Shown piece by piece: positions 15,865 through 24,866 of a stretch of DNA of 64,000 nucleotides. The stretch spans positions 9,003-73,002 of the forward strand of contig JBBSQL010000012.1 in NCBI GenBank assembly GCA_038257845.1, read 5' to 3'. Origin of the DNA: JAFDXJ01 sp038257845 (GTDB lineage Bacteria; Bacteroidota; Bacteroidia; Chitinophagales; Chitinophagaceae). A program made the translations under genes and the position numbers. Numbering within the stretch: position 1 is the first letter of the stretch; the number at the start of each line of letters is the position of its first letter. The notes under the pieces were generated by a model, which was not told where the DNA came from, did no database searches, and saw nothing but the letters and a program-made list of their open reading frames with translations.

Positions 15865-17658
15865 ATGTCAAAATTAATTCAATATAGCAGGTGCCTTGTT
15901 TTATTTATGCTCATTTGTTTTTTTTCAAAAGCAATGGGGCAAAATAATAAAACATTCCTGCGCCTGAAGCCCATGGATAATGCGGCATTGCTTTTTTCGC
16001 AACAAAATAAAGATACGATTTTCGACAATCAACCGGCAGTGCTCGAATATATCGCGAGACTTCCAAAAAGCTTACAGGCACAGGGTTATATCACTTCATC
16101 CATAGATACTTTTTACAAAGTTCGGGATACATTTTTTGTTCAATTATTTTTGGGTGAAAAATACCGCTGGGGTAGTTTGATGGCCAATGAAAATGACTGG
16201 CCGGTTTTAAACCAGGCAGGTATTTTCCAAAATGAATTTTCAAAAAAACCTTTTGATCCCGCACGTGTGCAGGATGCGTATGAAAAATTACTGGATTACT
16301 TTGAAAATAATGGCTATCCCTTTGCCCGGGTTTCGCTCGACAGCATTACAATCACGAATGATTTGATCAGTGGAAAATTGACAATCTTGCCAGGCCAGTT
16401 GTATTACCTGGATACGATACTTATAAAAGGCAATGCAAAAATTTCGAATGCTTTTTTGTGGAATTTTTTAAATATTCAGCCGCATACTTTATACAACAAA
16501 TCGGTGTTGAATGCCATCAACAAAAGACTGGTGGAATTGCCTTACGTCCAGCAATCACAACCCTGGGAAATCCGCATGCTGAATACCGGCGGGGAATTGA
16601 ATTTATACCTCGAAAATAAAAAAAGTAACCAGGTGGATCTTTTAGTTGGTTTATTGCCATCGGGCGGAACAGCCGGGGGGAAGTTATTACTAACGGGCGA
16701 AGCAAATCTCGATATTCGAAACCCTTTTGGATATGGAGAAACGCTTGCACTCAACTGGCAACAGTTGCAAAATAAATCGCCCCGATTGAATTTATATTTT
16801 GCAAGGCCTTATATTTTCAAATCACCATTTGGTGTAAGCCTTGGCTTCCAGTTGTACAAAAAAGATTCTTCTTATCTCAATATCCAGGCACAGATTGGTT
16901 TACAATATTTATTGTCTGCGAAACAGTCAGGAACAGTTTATATAAAATTTGCCCGCACCAATTTACTGGATGTGGATACGCTTTTCATAAAATCTACGCA
17001 CCAGTTACCGGATGTTATTGACTTAAGCAGTACGGGTATGGTGTTGCAATATGATTTTAATAATACCGATTACCGTTTTAATCCGCGCAAAGGCAATGAA
17101 CTCCAGGTGCAGGCTGGTTTTGGTGATAAAGTGATTCGTAAAAATAATACCATCCTTCAATTAAAAGATACCGGCTTTAATTTTGAAAATTTGTATGATA
17201 CTCTTCAGCTTAAAAGCTACCAGGTGTCTTTTAAAACTTCGGCCGCACATTATTTTCCGATTGGAAAACAATCCACTTTTAAAACAACTTTTTTTGGCGG
17301 CATTTTTCAATCCCCTCATTTTTACCTGAATGAACTATTTCAAATTGGTGGTTATAAAATATTGCGCGGTTTTGATGAAGAAAGCATTTATTGCAACAGG
17401 TATGCGGTTGGAAGTTTTGAATACAGGTACCTGCTTGGGCAAAATTCCTATTTATTTGGCTTCACGGATTTGGGATATACGCATTTTGAAAATTCCCTGC
17501 TTCATTTTAATCATACTTATATCGGTGCCGGCGGCGGCATCGCTTTTGAAACCAATGCAGGTATTTTCAATATCTCTTATGCCATTGGAAAAAGGGATGA
17601 TGAAAAATTAGATTTCAGGCAATCAAAAATACATATCGGTTTTATCAGCTTATTTTAA
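15865..17658 (+). CDS. BamA/TamA-family outer-membrane barrel protein
   Basis: The 597-residue protein has a signal peptide ending KAMGQ, one or two POTRA-like repeats (for example YYLDTILIKGNAKISNAFLW and NKRLVELPYVQQSQP), and a C-terminal 16-strand-type barrel of the Omp85 superfamily ending SKIHIGFISLF with a terminal Phe. The motif FQIGGYKILRGFDEESI corresponds to the conserved (V/I)RG(F/Y) loop-6 element that enters the barrel. It is shorter than BamA, so a role in inserting or exporting particular outer-membrane proteins or lipids is likely, but the client is unknown. TACTTTTG (15839-15846) upstream is an exact -7 element. Confidence 0.85.
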   Translation: MSKLIQYSRCLVLFMLICFFSKAMGQNNKTFLRLKPMDNAALLFSQQNKDTIFDNQPAVLEYIARLPKSLQAQGYITSSIDTFYKVRDTFFVQLFLGEKYRWGSLMANENDWPVLNQAGIFQNEFSKKPFDPARVQDAYEKLLDYFENNGYPFARVSLDSITITNDLISGKLTILPGQLYYLDTILIKGNAKISNAFLWNFLNIQPHTLYNKSVLNAINKRLVELPYVQQSQPWEIRMLNTGGELNLYLENKKSNQVDLLVGLLPSGGTAGGKLLLTGEANLDIRNPFGYGETLALNWQQLQNKSPRLNLYFARPYIFKSPFGVSLGFQLYKKDSSYLNIQAQIGLQYLLSAKQSGTVYIKFARTNLLDVDTLFIKSTHQLPDVIDLSSTGMVLQYDFNNTDYRFNPRKGNELQVQAGFGDKVIRKNNTILQLKDTGFNFENLYDTLQLKSYQVSFKTSAAHYFPIGKQSTFKTTFFGGIFQSPHFYLNELFQIGGYKILRGFDEESIYCNRYAVGSFEYRYLLGQNSYLFGFTDLGYTHFENSLLHFNHTYIGAGGGIAFETNAGIFNISYAIGKRDDEKLDFRQSKIHIGFISLF

Positions 17659-17706
17659 CAGATGTAAACTGCACGCATTATTTTTGCGGCAGATGCTAAA
17701 CTATTC

Positions 17707-18819
17707 TTGAAAATTTGCCTGACCATATTATTGTTTTTTATTGCCGGAAATTTATTTTCCCAATCAGATACAGCGCTGCAACGTATGATAGATGAGGCGA
17801 AGGCCAAAGCTGCGCAGCAAAAAAAAGATACAGGTCCATCGAAGAAAGATTCCAATCTCCCAAAAAAAGTTTTAAAACCAATAAAAAAAGATTCAGTTTT
17901 TTATAATGATTCTGTTGTGCGAAAAATAGTTTCCCCTGTATTTAAGGATTCACCGGAACTGGTTATCAATGACACTTCGCTGCAGAATCTCCGGGATACT
18001 TCACAGCTACAAACTACCAGGATAATTCCACCGGCAGATACTACAAAAAATTTAATCATTGCCTGGCCGCGGGATACTGCATTTGCCCGCTTACTGTATT
18101 TGCCCGGTTTATTACACGCTAAGAACATGCCGGTTCACGACAGTGAAAGAAGAGTGACAGATTCCAAAGATTATCTTTTTTATTTTTTTGCAGCGCTCCT
18201 GCTCTTCCTTGGGATTATCCGGCAATCATTCCCGGGATACATCAAAAGTGTATTTACTACCTTATTCCAAAATTCGCAACGGTATAAACAATCCAGGGAA
18301 AAAACGATGCAGGACACGGTTCCTTCCTTGTTATTAAATATTTTATTTTTTATAGTTGCCGGCTTATGGATCACTTTTTTCATAGAAGACATTCCATTAT
18401 TTCATTTTTCATTTGCACAAAAAATTGTTGCTGTCATTGCTTTAATCACTTCCATATATGCCATCAAAGCAATTGTTATTTCTCTCGCAGGTACTTTATT
18501 TCATCAGCGCGAAGCAGCAAACGCCTACGCGTTGATTGTCTTTCATGTAAATAAAGTTGCGGGTATCTTTCTTTTGCCGCTCGCCATATTATATGCCTAT
18601 GGCAGTGAATATCAACAATCATTGGCTGCTTCATTTATGATTGCAATAATTATTCTTTTAATTATTTACCGTTTTGTTATTTCATTCGTAGATGTAAGTG
18701 GCAGGTTTAAAATAAATGGGCTTTATTTTTTTATTTATCTTTGCATCACGGAAATTGTACCCATGCTGATCTTTTATGAAGTTGTCCCGGGAATTATCAA
18801 TAAATATGCATTCACCTGA
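17707..18819 (+). CDS. DUF4271 membrane protein
   Basis: This 370-residue protein has a signal peptide (KICLTILLFFIAGNLFSQ), a Lys- and Pro-rich periplasmic stretch to about residue 150, and then about six membrane helices. The helical part matches DUF4271, a Bacteroidota family of unknown role normally found just upstream of hemD, as here. The start must be a TTG at 17707: the ATG at 17693 is in another frame, and the next in-frame ATG falls after the signal peptide. TATTTTTG at 17679-17686 is an exact -7 element 20 bp upstream. The stop is TGA. The conserved pairing suggests a link to heme or envelope biology, but this is unproven. Confidence 0.82.
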   Translation: MKICLTILLFFIAGNLFSQSDTALQRMIDEAKAKAAQQKKDTGPSKKDSNLPKKVLKPIKKDSVFYNDSVVRKIVSPVFKDSPELVINDTSLQNLRDTSQLQTTRIIPPADTTKNLIIAWPRDTAFARLLYLPGLLHAKNMPVHDSERRVTDSKDYLFYFFAALLLFLGIIRQSFPGYIKSVFTTLFQNSQRYKQSREKTMQDTVPSLLLNILFFIVAGLWITFFIEDIPLFHFSFAQKIVAVIALITSIYAIKAIVISLAGTLFHQREAANAYALIVFHVNKVAGIFLLPLAILYAYGSEYQQSLAASFMIAIIILLIIYRFVISFVDVSGRFKINGLYFFIYLCITEIVPMLIFYEVVPGIINKYAFT

Positions 18820-18877
18820 TTTACTTCTAAATTTCATTAAATAATTTGCGGCATTAAAATTTGGAGGGAAATAAACT

Positions 18878-19627
18878 ATGAAAATATTAATAGCACAAAC
18901 ACGGCCTGACATGGAAAAATCGCCGTATAATGAACTCATACGGAAATATAATGTAGAATTGGTTTTTCATCCTTTTATCAAACTGGAACCCATTGCAGCA
19001 AGGGAAATCCGACGCCAAAAGATTGATATTCGTTCTTTCACCGCCATTTTATTTACCAGCAGAAATGCGATTGATCACTTTTTTCGCTGCTGCGAAGAAT
19101 TAAAAATTTCCATGCCGCCCGACACCAAGTATTTTTGCATTACAGAGGCGGTGGCTTTATACCTTCAAAAATTTATAACCTACCGGAAAAGAAAAGCTTT
19201 TTTTGGCCTTGACGGAACCAATGAAAGTTTATTTGAAAGTATAGATAAATTAAAACACACAGAAAGATTACTATATGTGTGCAGTGAAAACCAACAGGAT
19301 AATGAAATTGTCAACTGGCTGAAAAATAATAATTGTGATTTTGAACTTGCATTTATGTACCGGTCTGTTAGTAATGATGTAAGTGAAGTCATGGAAAATA
19401 AAATCTATGATGTAATTTGTTTTTTTACACCGAGCGGTGTAAAAAGTTTATTGGAAAATTATCCGGCTTTTACAAAGAACGGAACTGCCATTGGCGCTTT
19501 TGGAAGTAATACAATTAAAGCTGTTGAAAGTGCAGGTTTGGAAGTATCCATCAAAGCGCCCGTACCCATTGCACCCAGCATGGTTTCTGCGTTAGATATT
19601 TTTTTTGATACACAAGCAAAAAAATAA
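18878..19627 (+). CDS. hemD: Uroporphyrinogen-III synthase
   Basis: HemD closes and isomerises hydroxymethylbilane to uroporphyrinogen III, the branch point to heme and cobalamin-type tetrapyrroles. The 249-residue protein opens MKILIAQTRPDMEKSPYNEL. It shows the low-similarity but typical HemD blocks FTAILFTSRNAIDHFF, LLYVCSENQ, YDVICFFTPSGVKSLLENY and GAFGSNTIKAVESAGLEVS, in which two alternating Rossmann-like domains are evident. GGAGGG (18863-18868), 9 bp before the ATG, is one of the few clear Shine-Dalgarno sequences in the window. It follows the DUF4271 gene by 58 bp. Confidence 0.88.
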   Translation: MKILIAQTRPDMEKSPYNELIRKYNVELVFHPFIKLEPIAAREIRRQKIDIRSFTAILFTSRNAIDHFFRCCEELKISMPPDTKYFCITEAVALYLQKFITYRKRKAFFGLDGTNESLFESIDKLKHTERLLYVCSENQQDNEIVNWLKNNNCDFELAFMYRSVSNDVSEVMENKIYDVICFFTPSGVKSLLENYPAFTKNGTAIGAFGSNTIKAVESAGLEVSIKAPVPIAPSMVSALDIFFDTQAKK

Positions 19628-19628
19628 A

Positions 19629-20417
19629 TCATGCCAGGTAGGGGCTGATAATTTTTTGTTTATCAGGATGCACAAATAAAATATCTGAAGAACTGATAGT
19701 TTGAGTATCCAGTTTTTTCGCATCGTACAGTTTCCCATTTTTTAAATGATACGGATTGAAACCAATGGCTTCAAAAAGATTTAGCATGACTGACAATTGA
19801 TCACCCCAGGTTTCTAATTGCACAAGTGGTGTATGTTTTATCAATGCATCTTTTATTTCGGGCATGACCACTGTTTCATATCCTTCAATATCACATTTTA
19901 TATAATCAATTTTTGAAAATGCTGAAAACACATCACTTGCTTTTCGCATTTCACTTTCAAAAAGAAGCTGGCCTTCTTCCGTTTTTTCTTTACTCAAAAC
20001 AGTTACAGTTCCATGCCTTAAATACTTGATATGTCTGAGCATTGGTGGCATGCCCAGGTTCACGCTTTTTTCATTATGGTCGCCCAAAGCGAATGACAGG
20101 ATAAAAATATTTGGCCGTTTGCGCATTTTCTTTTCCAGCAATTCCCGGTATGGTTTTACCGGTTCAATGCTATACAATGCACCTTTTTGATCAATCATTT
20201 TACTGAAAGTCAAACTAAAATATCCCAGGTTTGCGCCGATATCAATAATGGTATCATCCGGCTTTATCAGCTTTTTGATGAAATAATGCCAGCGGTATTT
20301 TTCATTCCATTTAAGAAACCCGGTTTTATAACCAATGATAAAACCATTTTGAATCAATTGTAAATATTGATGCAGCCCCAAAGTTTTATATAAAAAGGAT
20401 TTTATTTTATCCATCAT
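19629..20417 (-). CDS. FkbM family methyltransferase
   Basis: This 262-residue SAM-dependent methyltransferase is of the FkbM type. The SAM-binding motif I is DTIIDIGANLGYFSLTFSKM, and the acidic loop is YSIEPVKPYRELLEKK. IDYIKCDIEGYETVVM is the FkbM signature, which usually includes the catalytic-pocket acidic residues. Members O-methylate sugars or polyketides, and the acceptor here cannot be told. The frame continues upstream to 20510, but that part overlaps the divergent gene and looks noncoding. The MMDKIKSF start at 20417 is preferred. It converges with hemD. Confidence 0.83.
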   Translation of the reverse strand: MMDKIKSFLYKTLGLHQYLQLIQNGFIIGYKTGFLKWNEKYRWHYFIKKLIKPDDTIIDIGANLGYFSLTFSKMIDQKGALYSIEPVKPYRELLEKKMRKRPNIFILSFALGDHNEKSVNLGMPPMLRHIKYLRHGTVTVLSKEKTEEGQLLFESEMRKASDVFSAFSKIDYIKCDIEGYETVVMPEIKDALIKHTPLVQLETWGDQLSVMLNLFEAIGFNPYHLKNGKLYDAKKLDTQTISSSDILFVHPDKQKIISPYLA

Positions 20418-20494
20418 AAATTGTAATTTCCATGAAATCGCTTCAAAGATGAAAAATTCTTGCGGATTATTTATTTTAAAAATATTTTGATACA

Positions 20495-22543
20495 ATGAAA
20501 CAGCATACACATACCAATCAACTTATACATGAAAGTAGCCCCTATCTTTTGCAGCATGCGCATAATCCCGTGAACTGGTATGCATGGGGCGATGCAGCAT
20601 GGAAAAAGGCAACGGCGGAAGATAAGCCTGTCCTTGTAAGTATTGGCTACGCGGCTTGTCACTGGTGTCATGTGATGGAAAAAGAAAGTTTTGAAAATGA
20701 AGAAACCGCTGACATCATGAATGCGCATTTTATCAACATAAAAATTGACCGGGAAGAAAGGCCGGACCTGGATCATATTTATATGGATGCTTTACAGGCC
20801 ATGGCCGGGCAGGGTGGCTGGCCCTTAAATATTTTTTTGACGCCTGATAAAAAACCTTTTTTTGGCGGCACTTATTTTCCGCCTAAGAAAATGTATAATC
20901 GTATGAGCTGGAATGAAGTATTGATTGCCGTTGAAAATGCATACAAAACCAAGAAAAATGAGATCGTTGAACAAGCTGAGAAGCTGACGCAACATCTTCA
21001 AAATTTGAGTCAACATGTTTCAACTTCCAGGAAGGGAAGTGAAATTCTTAGCCCTAAAAACCAGGAAGCGATCGCGGAAAAAATAATGGAAACTGCGGAT
21101 GAAGTATATGGCGGTTTTGGAAATGCGCCAAAATTTCCCCAAACATCCGCCATCACCTATTTGCTTCGGCAATTTTTGTGGAGGAAAAATGAAAGTCATT
21201 TGCAACAAGCTTTACTGAGCCTGGATAAAATGATGCAGGGCGGAATTTATGATCAGATTGGTGGAGGCTTTGCAAGGTACAGCACGGATGAAAAATGGCT
21301 CGCGCCTCATTTTGAAAAAATGCTCTACGACAATGCCTTGCTTTTAATGGCCTATACCGAAGCGTATCAGTTGACAAAAGATAAAAAATATGCAGCCATT
21401 ATGCTACAAACAATTCAATTTCTGGAAAGGGAAATGATGCAGGAAGCAGGTGGCTTTTACAGTGCACTGGATGCGGACAGTGACGGCGTGGAAGGAAAAT
21501 TTTATACCTGGGGGAAAAGGGAAATAGAAAATATTTTGGGAAAAGATGCAGCACTTTTTTGTCAGATTTATGATGTACAGGAAAATGGAAATTGGGAACA
21601 CACGAATATTTTATGGCTGCCGGTTTCACTAAAAGAAATGGCTGATAATTTAAAAATGACTCCCGAAGCACTTCATGAAAAATTGAATTTTTGTAGCGAA
21701 AAATTATTAAGGGAAAGAAGTAAAAGAATTCGCCCGGCCACGGATACTAAAATTCTTTCAGGCTGGAATGCATTGCTTATTTCCGCATTATGCAAAGAAT
21801 CTATGGCTTTGAATGATGAAGCCATGCAGCAGCGCGCTATTTCTACAATGCTATTCCTGGAAAAAAATTGCATGGCTGAAAATGGGAATTGGTTACATGC
21901 CGCATCCGCAAAGCCACGCCAGGCAGCATTCCTCGATGATCTCTCCTATATCATCGGAGCTTATATTTTATTACAGGAAATGACCGGTGAAACTGCCTGG
22001 CTGGATAAGGCAAGATCATTGACAGATTTTGTAATTGCAAATTTCAGTGATGCGGGGAATGATTTTTTTTATTTTACTCCTTCTGGTCAAAGTGATATTT
22101 TGTACAGGAAAATTGAATTATATGATGGCGCCACACCATCTGGGAATGCAATAATGGCCCAAAATCTTTTATATCTTTCTAAAGTATTTGATTTGAAAGA
22201 CTGGGAAGAAAGATCTGTGAATATGCTGGAAGTTATAGGGAATAATATATTATTGCATCCATTATCATTTGGCAACTGGGCTTTGCAGGTACAGTCAATG
22301 ATTGCCGGTATCCCTGAAATTGTGATCACAGGTGCAAATGTAGCAGAAGTAAAAGCTGAAATTGTTCAGCATTTTATACCGTCCAGGATACTGCAATCAG
22401 CTTTATCCCCAAATGAGGATTTTCCAATGTTGAAAGAAAAAATTTTTGATAAAAGAAATGCAATGATATATTTGTGCCGAAATTATTCTTGTGAAAAGCC
22501 GGTTAAGTCTGCTGAACAACTTTTTTTGTTATTAAAATATTAA
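20495..22543 (+). CDS. YyaL/SSP411-type thioredoxin-domain protein (DUF255)
   Basis: This 682-residue protein combines an N-terminal thioredoxin-like domain (DUF255) with an (alpha/alpha)6 barrel like that of N-acylglucosamine 2-epimerases. The start HESSPYLLQHAHNPVNWYAW and the CxxC-type GYAACHWCHVMEKESFE (C residues near 50 and 53) are diagnostic, as are KIDREERPDLDHIYMDA and GGTYFPPK. In the helical domain, GGIYDQIGGGFARYSTDEKW and PHFEKMLYDNALLL are conserved. Its biochemical role is not established in bacteria. TATTTTG lies 6 bp before the ATG, so the leader should be very short. Confidence 0.92.
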   Translation: MKQHTHTNQLIHESSPYLLQHAHNPVNWYAWGDAAWKKATAEDKPVLVSIGYAACHWCHVMEKESFENEETADIMNAHFINIKIDREERPDLDHIYMDALQAMAGQGGWPLNIFLTPDKKPFFGGTYFPPKKMYNRMSWNEVLIAVENAYKTKKNEIVEQAEKLTQHLQNLSQHVSTSRKGSEILSPKNQEAIAEKIMETADEVYGGFGNAPKFPQTSAITYLLRQFLWRKNESHLQQALLSLDKMMQGGIYDQIGGGFARYSTDEKWLAPHFEKMLYDNALLLMAYTEAYQLTKDKKYAAIMLQTIQFLEREMMQEAGGFYSALDADSDGVEGKFYTWGKREIENILGKDAALFCQIYDVQENGNWEHTNILWLPVSLKEMADNLKMTPEALHEKLNFCSEKLLRERSKRIRPATDTKILSGWNALLISALCKESMALNDEAMQQRAISTMLFLEKNCMAENGNWLHAASAKPRQAAFLDDLSYIIGAYILLQEMTGETAWLDKARSLTDFVIANFSDAGNDFFYFTPSGQSDILYRKIELYDGATPSGNAIMAQNLLYLSKVFDLKDWEERSVNMLEVIGNNILLHPLSFGNWALQVQSMIAGIPEIVITGANVAEVKAEIVQHFIPSRILQSALSPNEDFPMLKEKIFDKRNAMIYLCRNYSCEKPVKSAEQLFLLLKY

Positions 22544-22683
22544 AGTAAATACAATAACGCTTATACTGATGCGTTTATATCCTTCGAGCGAATTTTTATG
22601 TGACAAGGTTGAGATAACCTTTGTTGAACATGAGAAGTTTGCGGACAACTGGAAAAACCCTAAATATTAATTGTAAATATATA

Positions 22684-23967
22684 ATGAAGAGCCGCCTGTT
22701 AACCATTGCAACTTTATTTGCCTTTATCATTCTGGCTTCAAGTTGCTTTAAGAAAGGAAAAACAAAGGGACTTGTGCCAGATGACGGCCAGCTACATGGC
22801 GTTGCTCCCAGCACAAAAGCAAGTATGACCAAACCCCCGGGAATGGTCTATATCCCCCCGGGAACATTTCACATGGGCCCGAGTGATGAGGATGTTAACT
22901 ATAACTATACTTCAAGAAATAAGCAGGTTTCTATCAGCGGCTTTTGGATGGATGCTACTGAAATTACTAATAATCAATACCGCCAGTTTGTTTGGTGGAC
23001 AAAAGATTCCCTGGCAGCAGTTCAGTTGGGATATTTCAAACAAGGGCAGGAATCTGATACAGCCATTGACTGGAAAAAAGCTGCAACTATAAAATGGAGT
23101 GACAAAGCTACGTTAGAGAAATTAAGTTCACTTATGCTTTCTCCGGATAACCGTATTTATGGGAAAATCGAAATTGACCCTGATAAAATCGTTTATAATA
23201 TCCAGGGCTTTGACCTGAAAGAAGCGGCAAAATATGAAAATGAAGGCCGCCCAAGGAAAGATTTCATTTACAGGTATAACCAAAAAGTTTATCCCGATAC
23301 ATTGGTTTGGATGCGCGATTTCTCTTATTCTTATAATGAACCTATGACGAAGCGCTATTTTGCGCACCCGTCTTTTGGAACTTATCCAGTGGTTGGTGTT
23401 AACTGGAAACAAGCCCAGGCATTTTGTAACTGGCGCACGCGCTATTTGAATACATTTTTGCTAAAGAAGAAAATGGCACCTGAAAGTGATTTCAGACTGC
23501 CTACTGAAGCTGAATGGGAATATGCTGCGCGCGGCGGCCGTACACAATCCATGTTTCCATGGGGTAACTATTATACAAGAAATAAAAAAGGCTGTTTGCT
23601 CGCCAATTTCAAACCAGGCCGGGGAAACTACCCTGAAGATGGGGCCTTTTATACCGCGAAAGCCGATGCCTATTGGCCCAATGATTTTGGTCTTTACAAT
23701 ATGGCCGGCAACGTATCCGAATGGACAAAGTCTTATTTTTATGAAGGCTCCTACAACTTCCAACACGACATGAATCCTGATGTAAGTTGGAATGCGCTTG
23801 ACTCAGATCCCCCCCGTATGAAACGTAAAGTGGTGCGTGGTGGTAGCTGGAAAGATGTATGGTATTTCCTTGAAACCAGTACAAGGCAATATGAATACCA
23901 GGATACGGCAAAATCTTACATTGGTTTCCGAACAGTAATTGATTTACCCGCAATGACACGTAAATAA
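22684..23967 (+). CDS. gldK: T9SS ring lipoprotein GldK
   Basis: GldK (PorK) is an outer-membrane lipoprotein that forms, with GldN, the large periplasmic ring of the type IX secretion and gliding machine. This 427-residue copy starts at ATG 22684: MKSRLLTIATLFAFIILASSC, whose Cys is the lipidation site. The frame extends upstream to 22621, but this would bury the signal peptide. The body is a formylglycine-generating-enzyme-like (FGE-sulfatase) domain: GMVYIPPGTFHMGPSDED, SGFWMDATEITNNQYRQF, FRLPTEAEWEYAARGG, GNVSEWTKSYF and KRKVVRGGSWKD. It is the first gene of gldKLMN. Confidence 0.95.
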   Translation: MKSRLLTIATLFAFIILASSCFKKGKTKGLVPDDGQLHGVAPSTKASMTKPPGMVYIPPGTFHMGPSDEDVNYNYTSRNKQVSISGFWMDATEITNNQYRQFVWWTKDSLAAVQLGYFKQGQESDTAIDWKKAATIKWSDKATLEKLSSLMLSPDNRIYGKIEIDPDKIVYNIQGFDLKEAAKYENEGRPRKDFIYRYNQKVYPDTLVWMRDFSYSYNEPMTKRYFAHPSFGTYPVVGVNWKQAQAFCNWRTRYLNTFLLKKKMAPESDFRLPTEAEWEYAARGGRTQSMFPWGNYYTRNKKGCLLANFKPGRGNYPEDGAFYTAKADAYWPNDFGLYNMAGNVSEWTKSYFYEGSYNFQHDMNPDVSWNALDSDPPRMKRKVVRGGSWKDVWYFLETSTRQYEYQDTAKSYIGFRTVIDLPAMTRK

Positions 23968-24039
23968 TGGATTATCCATCTATAACTTTTTCTTATCAAA
24001 CAACAAACATTAAATCCAAACTTTTAAACCAAATATCTT

Positions 24040-24816
24040 ATGGCAGTTGTAATTCCAGCAAAAGTCAGTCGTATCGTTGACATCTTTGTTTCAGTAGCCG
24101 CAGCAGTAGTAATCTGGGGCGCACTTCAAAAATTATTACATACCCAATATGCAGACCTTTTCCTGAAAATAGGACTCGGCACAGAAGCGCTTGTGTTCCT
24201 GGTATATGGTCTTTTATATCTTTATTTTCCTACTGTTGATGACCATGTAGCTACTCTTGGTGGGGGTAAATCCACAAACCTTATTTCAGGCAATCCTGCA
24301 ATAGATGCAATGGATAAAATGCTGCAGGAAGCAGATATTACGCCTGCTAATTTATCAAAACTGAGCGCCGGTTTTCAAAAACTTGGTGTTACAGTTGAAA
24401 ATATGGCAGAGATTAGTGATGTGGTAGATGCCACCGGTGACTATACCCAGAAGACAAGGGAGGCAGCTACGGCTATGGGTGCTGTAAAAGAAGCCTATAT
24501 AAATGCGGCAAATTCTGCAGTAGCATTCAATGATGCTTCAGACGGAGCGAGGTTATTTCATAACCAGGTGCAGGTGCTCACAAAAAATCTTTCTTCGCTC
24601 AATACTATTTATGAATTAGAGTTGCAGGAAAGTAATAATCATTTAAAAGCACTCAATTCTTTTTATGGTAAACTGGCCGAAGCTTCCAATGTAATGGTTA
24701 CGACGGCTGATGATGCGCACCGTGCAAAAGATGAAATTGTAACATTGGCCACCAACCTGAATAAACTCAACCAGATTTATGGCAATATGATCACTGCAAT
24801 GCAAAGCGCACGATAA
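24040..24816 (+). CDS. gldL: T9SS motor protein GldL
   Basis: GldL and GldM form the proton-driven inner-membrane motor of gliding and type IX secretion. The 258-residue protein has two N-terminal membrane helices (about residues 12-30 and 42-62), then a helical cytoplasmic domain. The conserved glutamate of the second helix is visible in KIGLGTEALVFLVYGLLYLY, corresponding to the residue proposed to carry protons. The cytoplasmic part is helical and coiled-coil-like, with repeated heptads. It lies 72 bp after gldK and 50 bp before gldM, clearly co-transcribed. Confidence 0.94.
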   Translation: MAVVIPAKVSRIVDIFVSVAAAVVIWGALQKLLHTQYADLFLKIGLGTEALVFLVYGLLYLYFPTVDDHVATLGGGKSTNLISGNPAIDAMDKMLQEADITPANLSKLSAGFQKLGVTVENMAEISDVVDATGDYTQKTREAATAMGAVKEAYINAANSAVAFNDASDGARLFHNQVQVLTKNLSSLNTIYELELQESNNHLKALNSFYGKLAEASNVMVTTADDAHRAKDEIVTLATNLNKLNQIYGNMITAMQSAR

Positions 24817-24866
24817 ATCAATTTATTTTGAAAAAAATCCAAAAAACTTAAAACCAAAATTGATTT

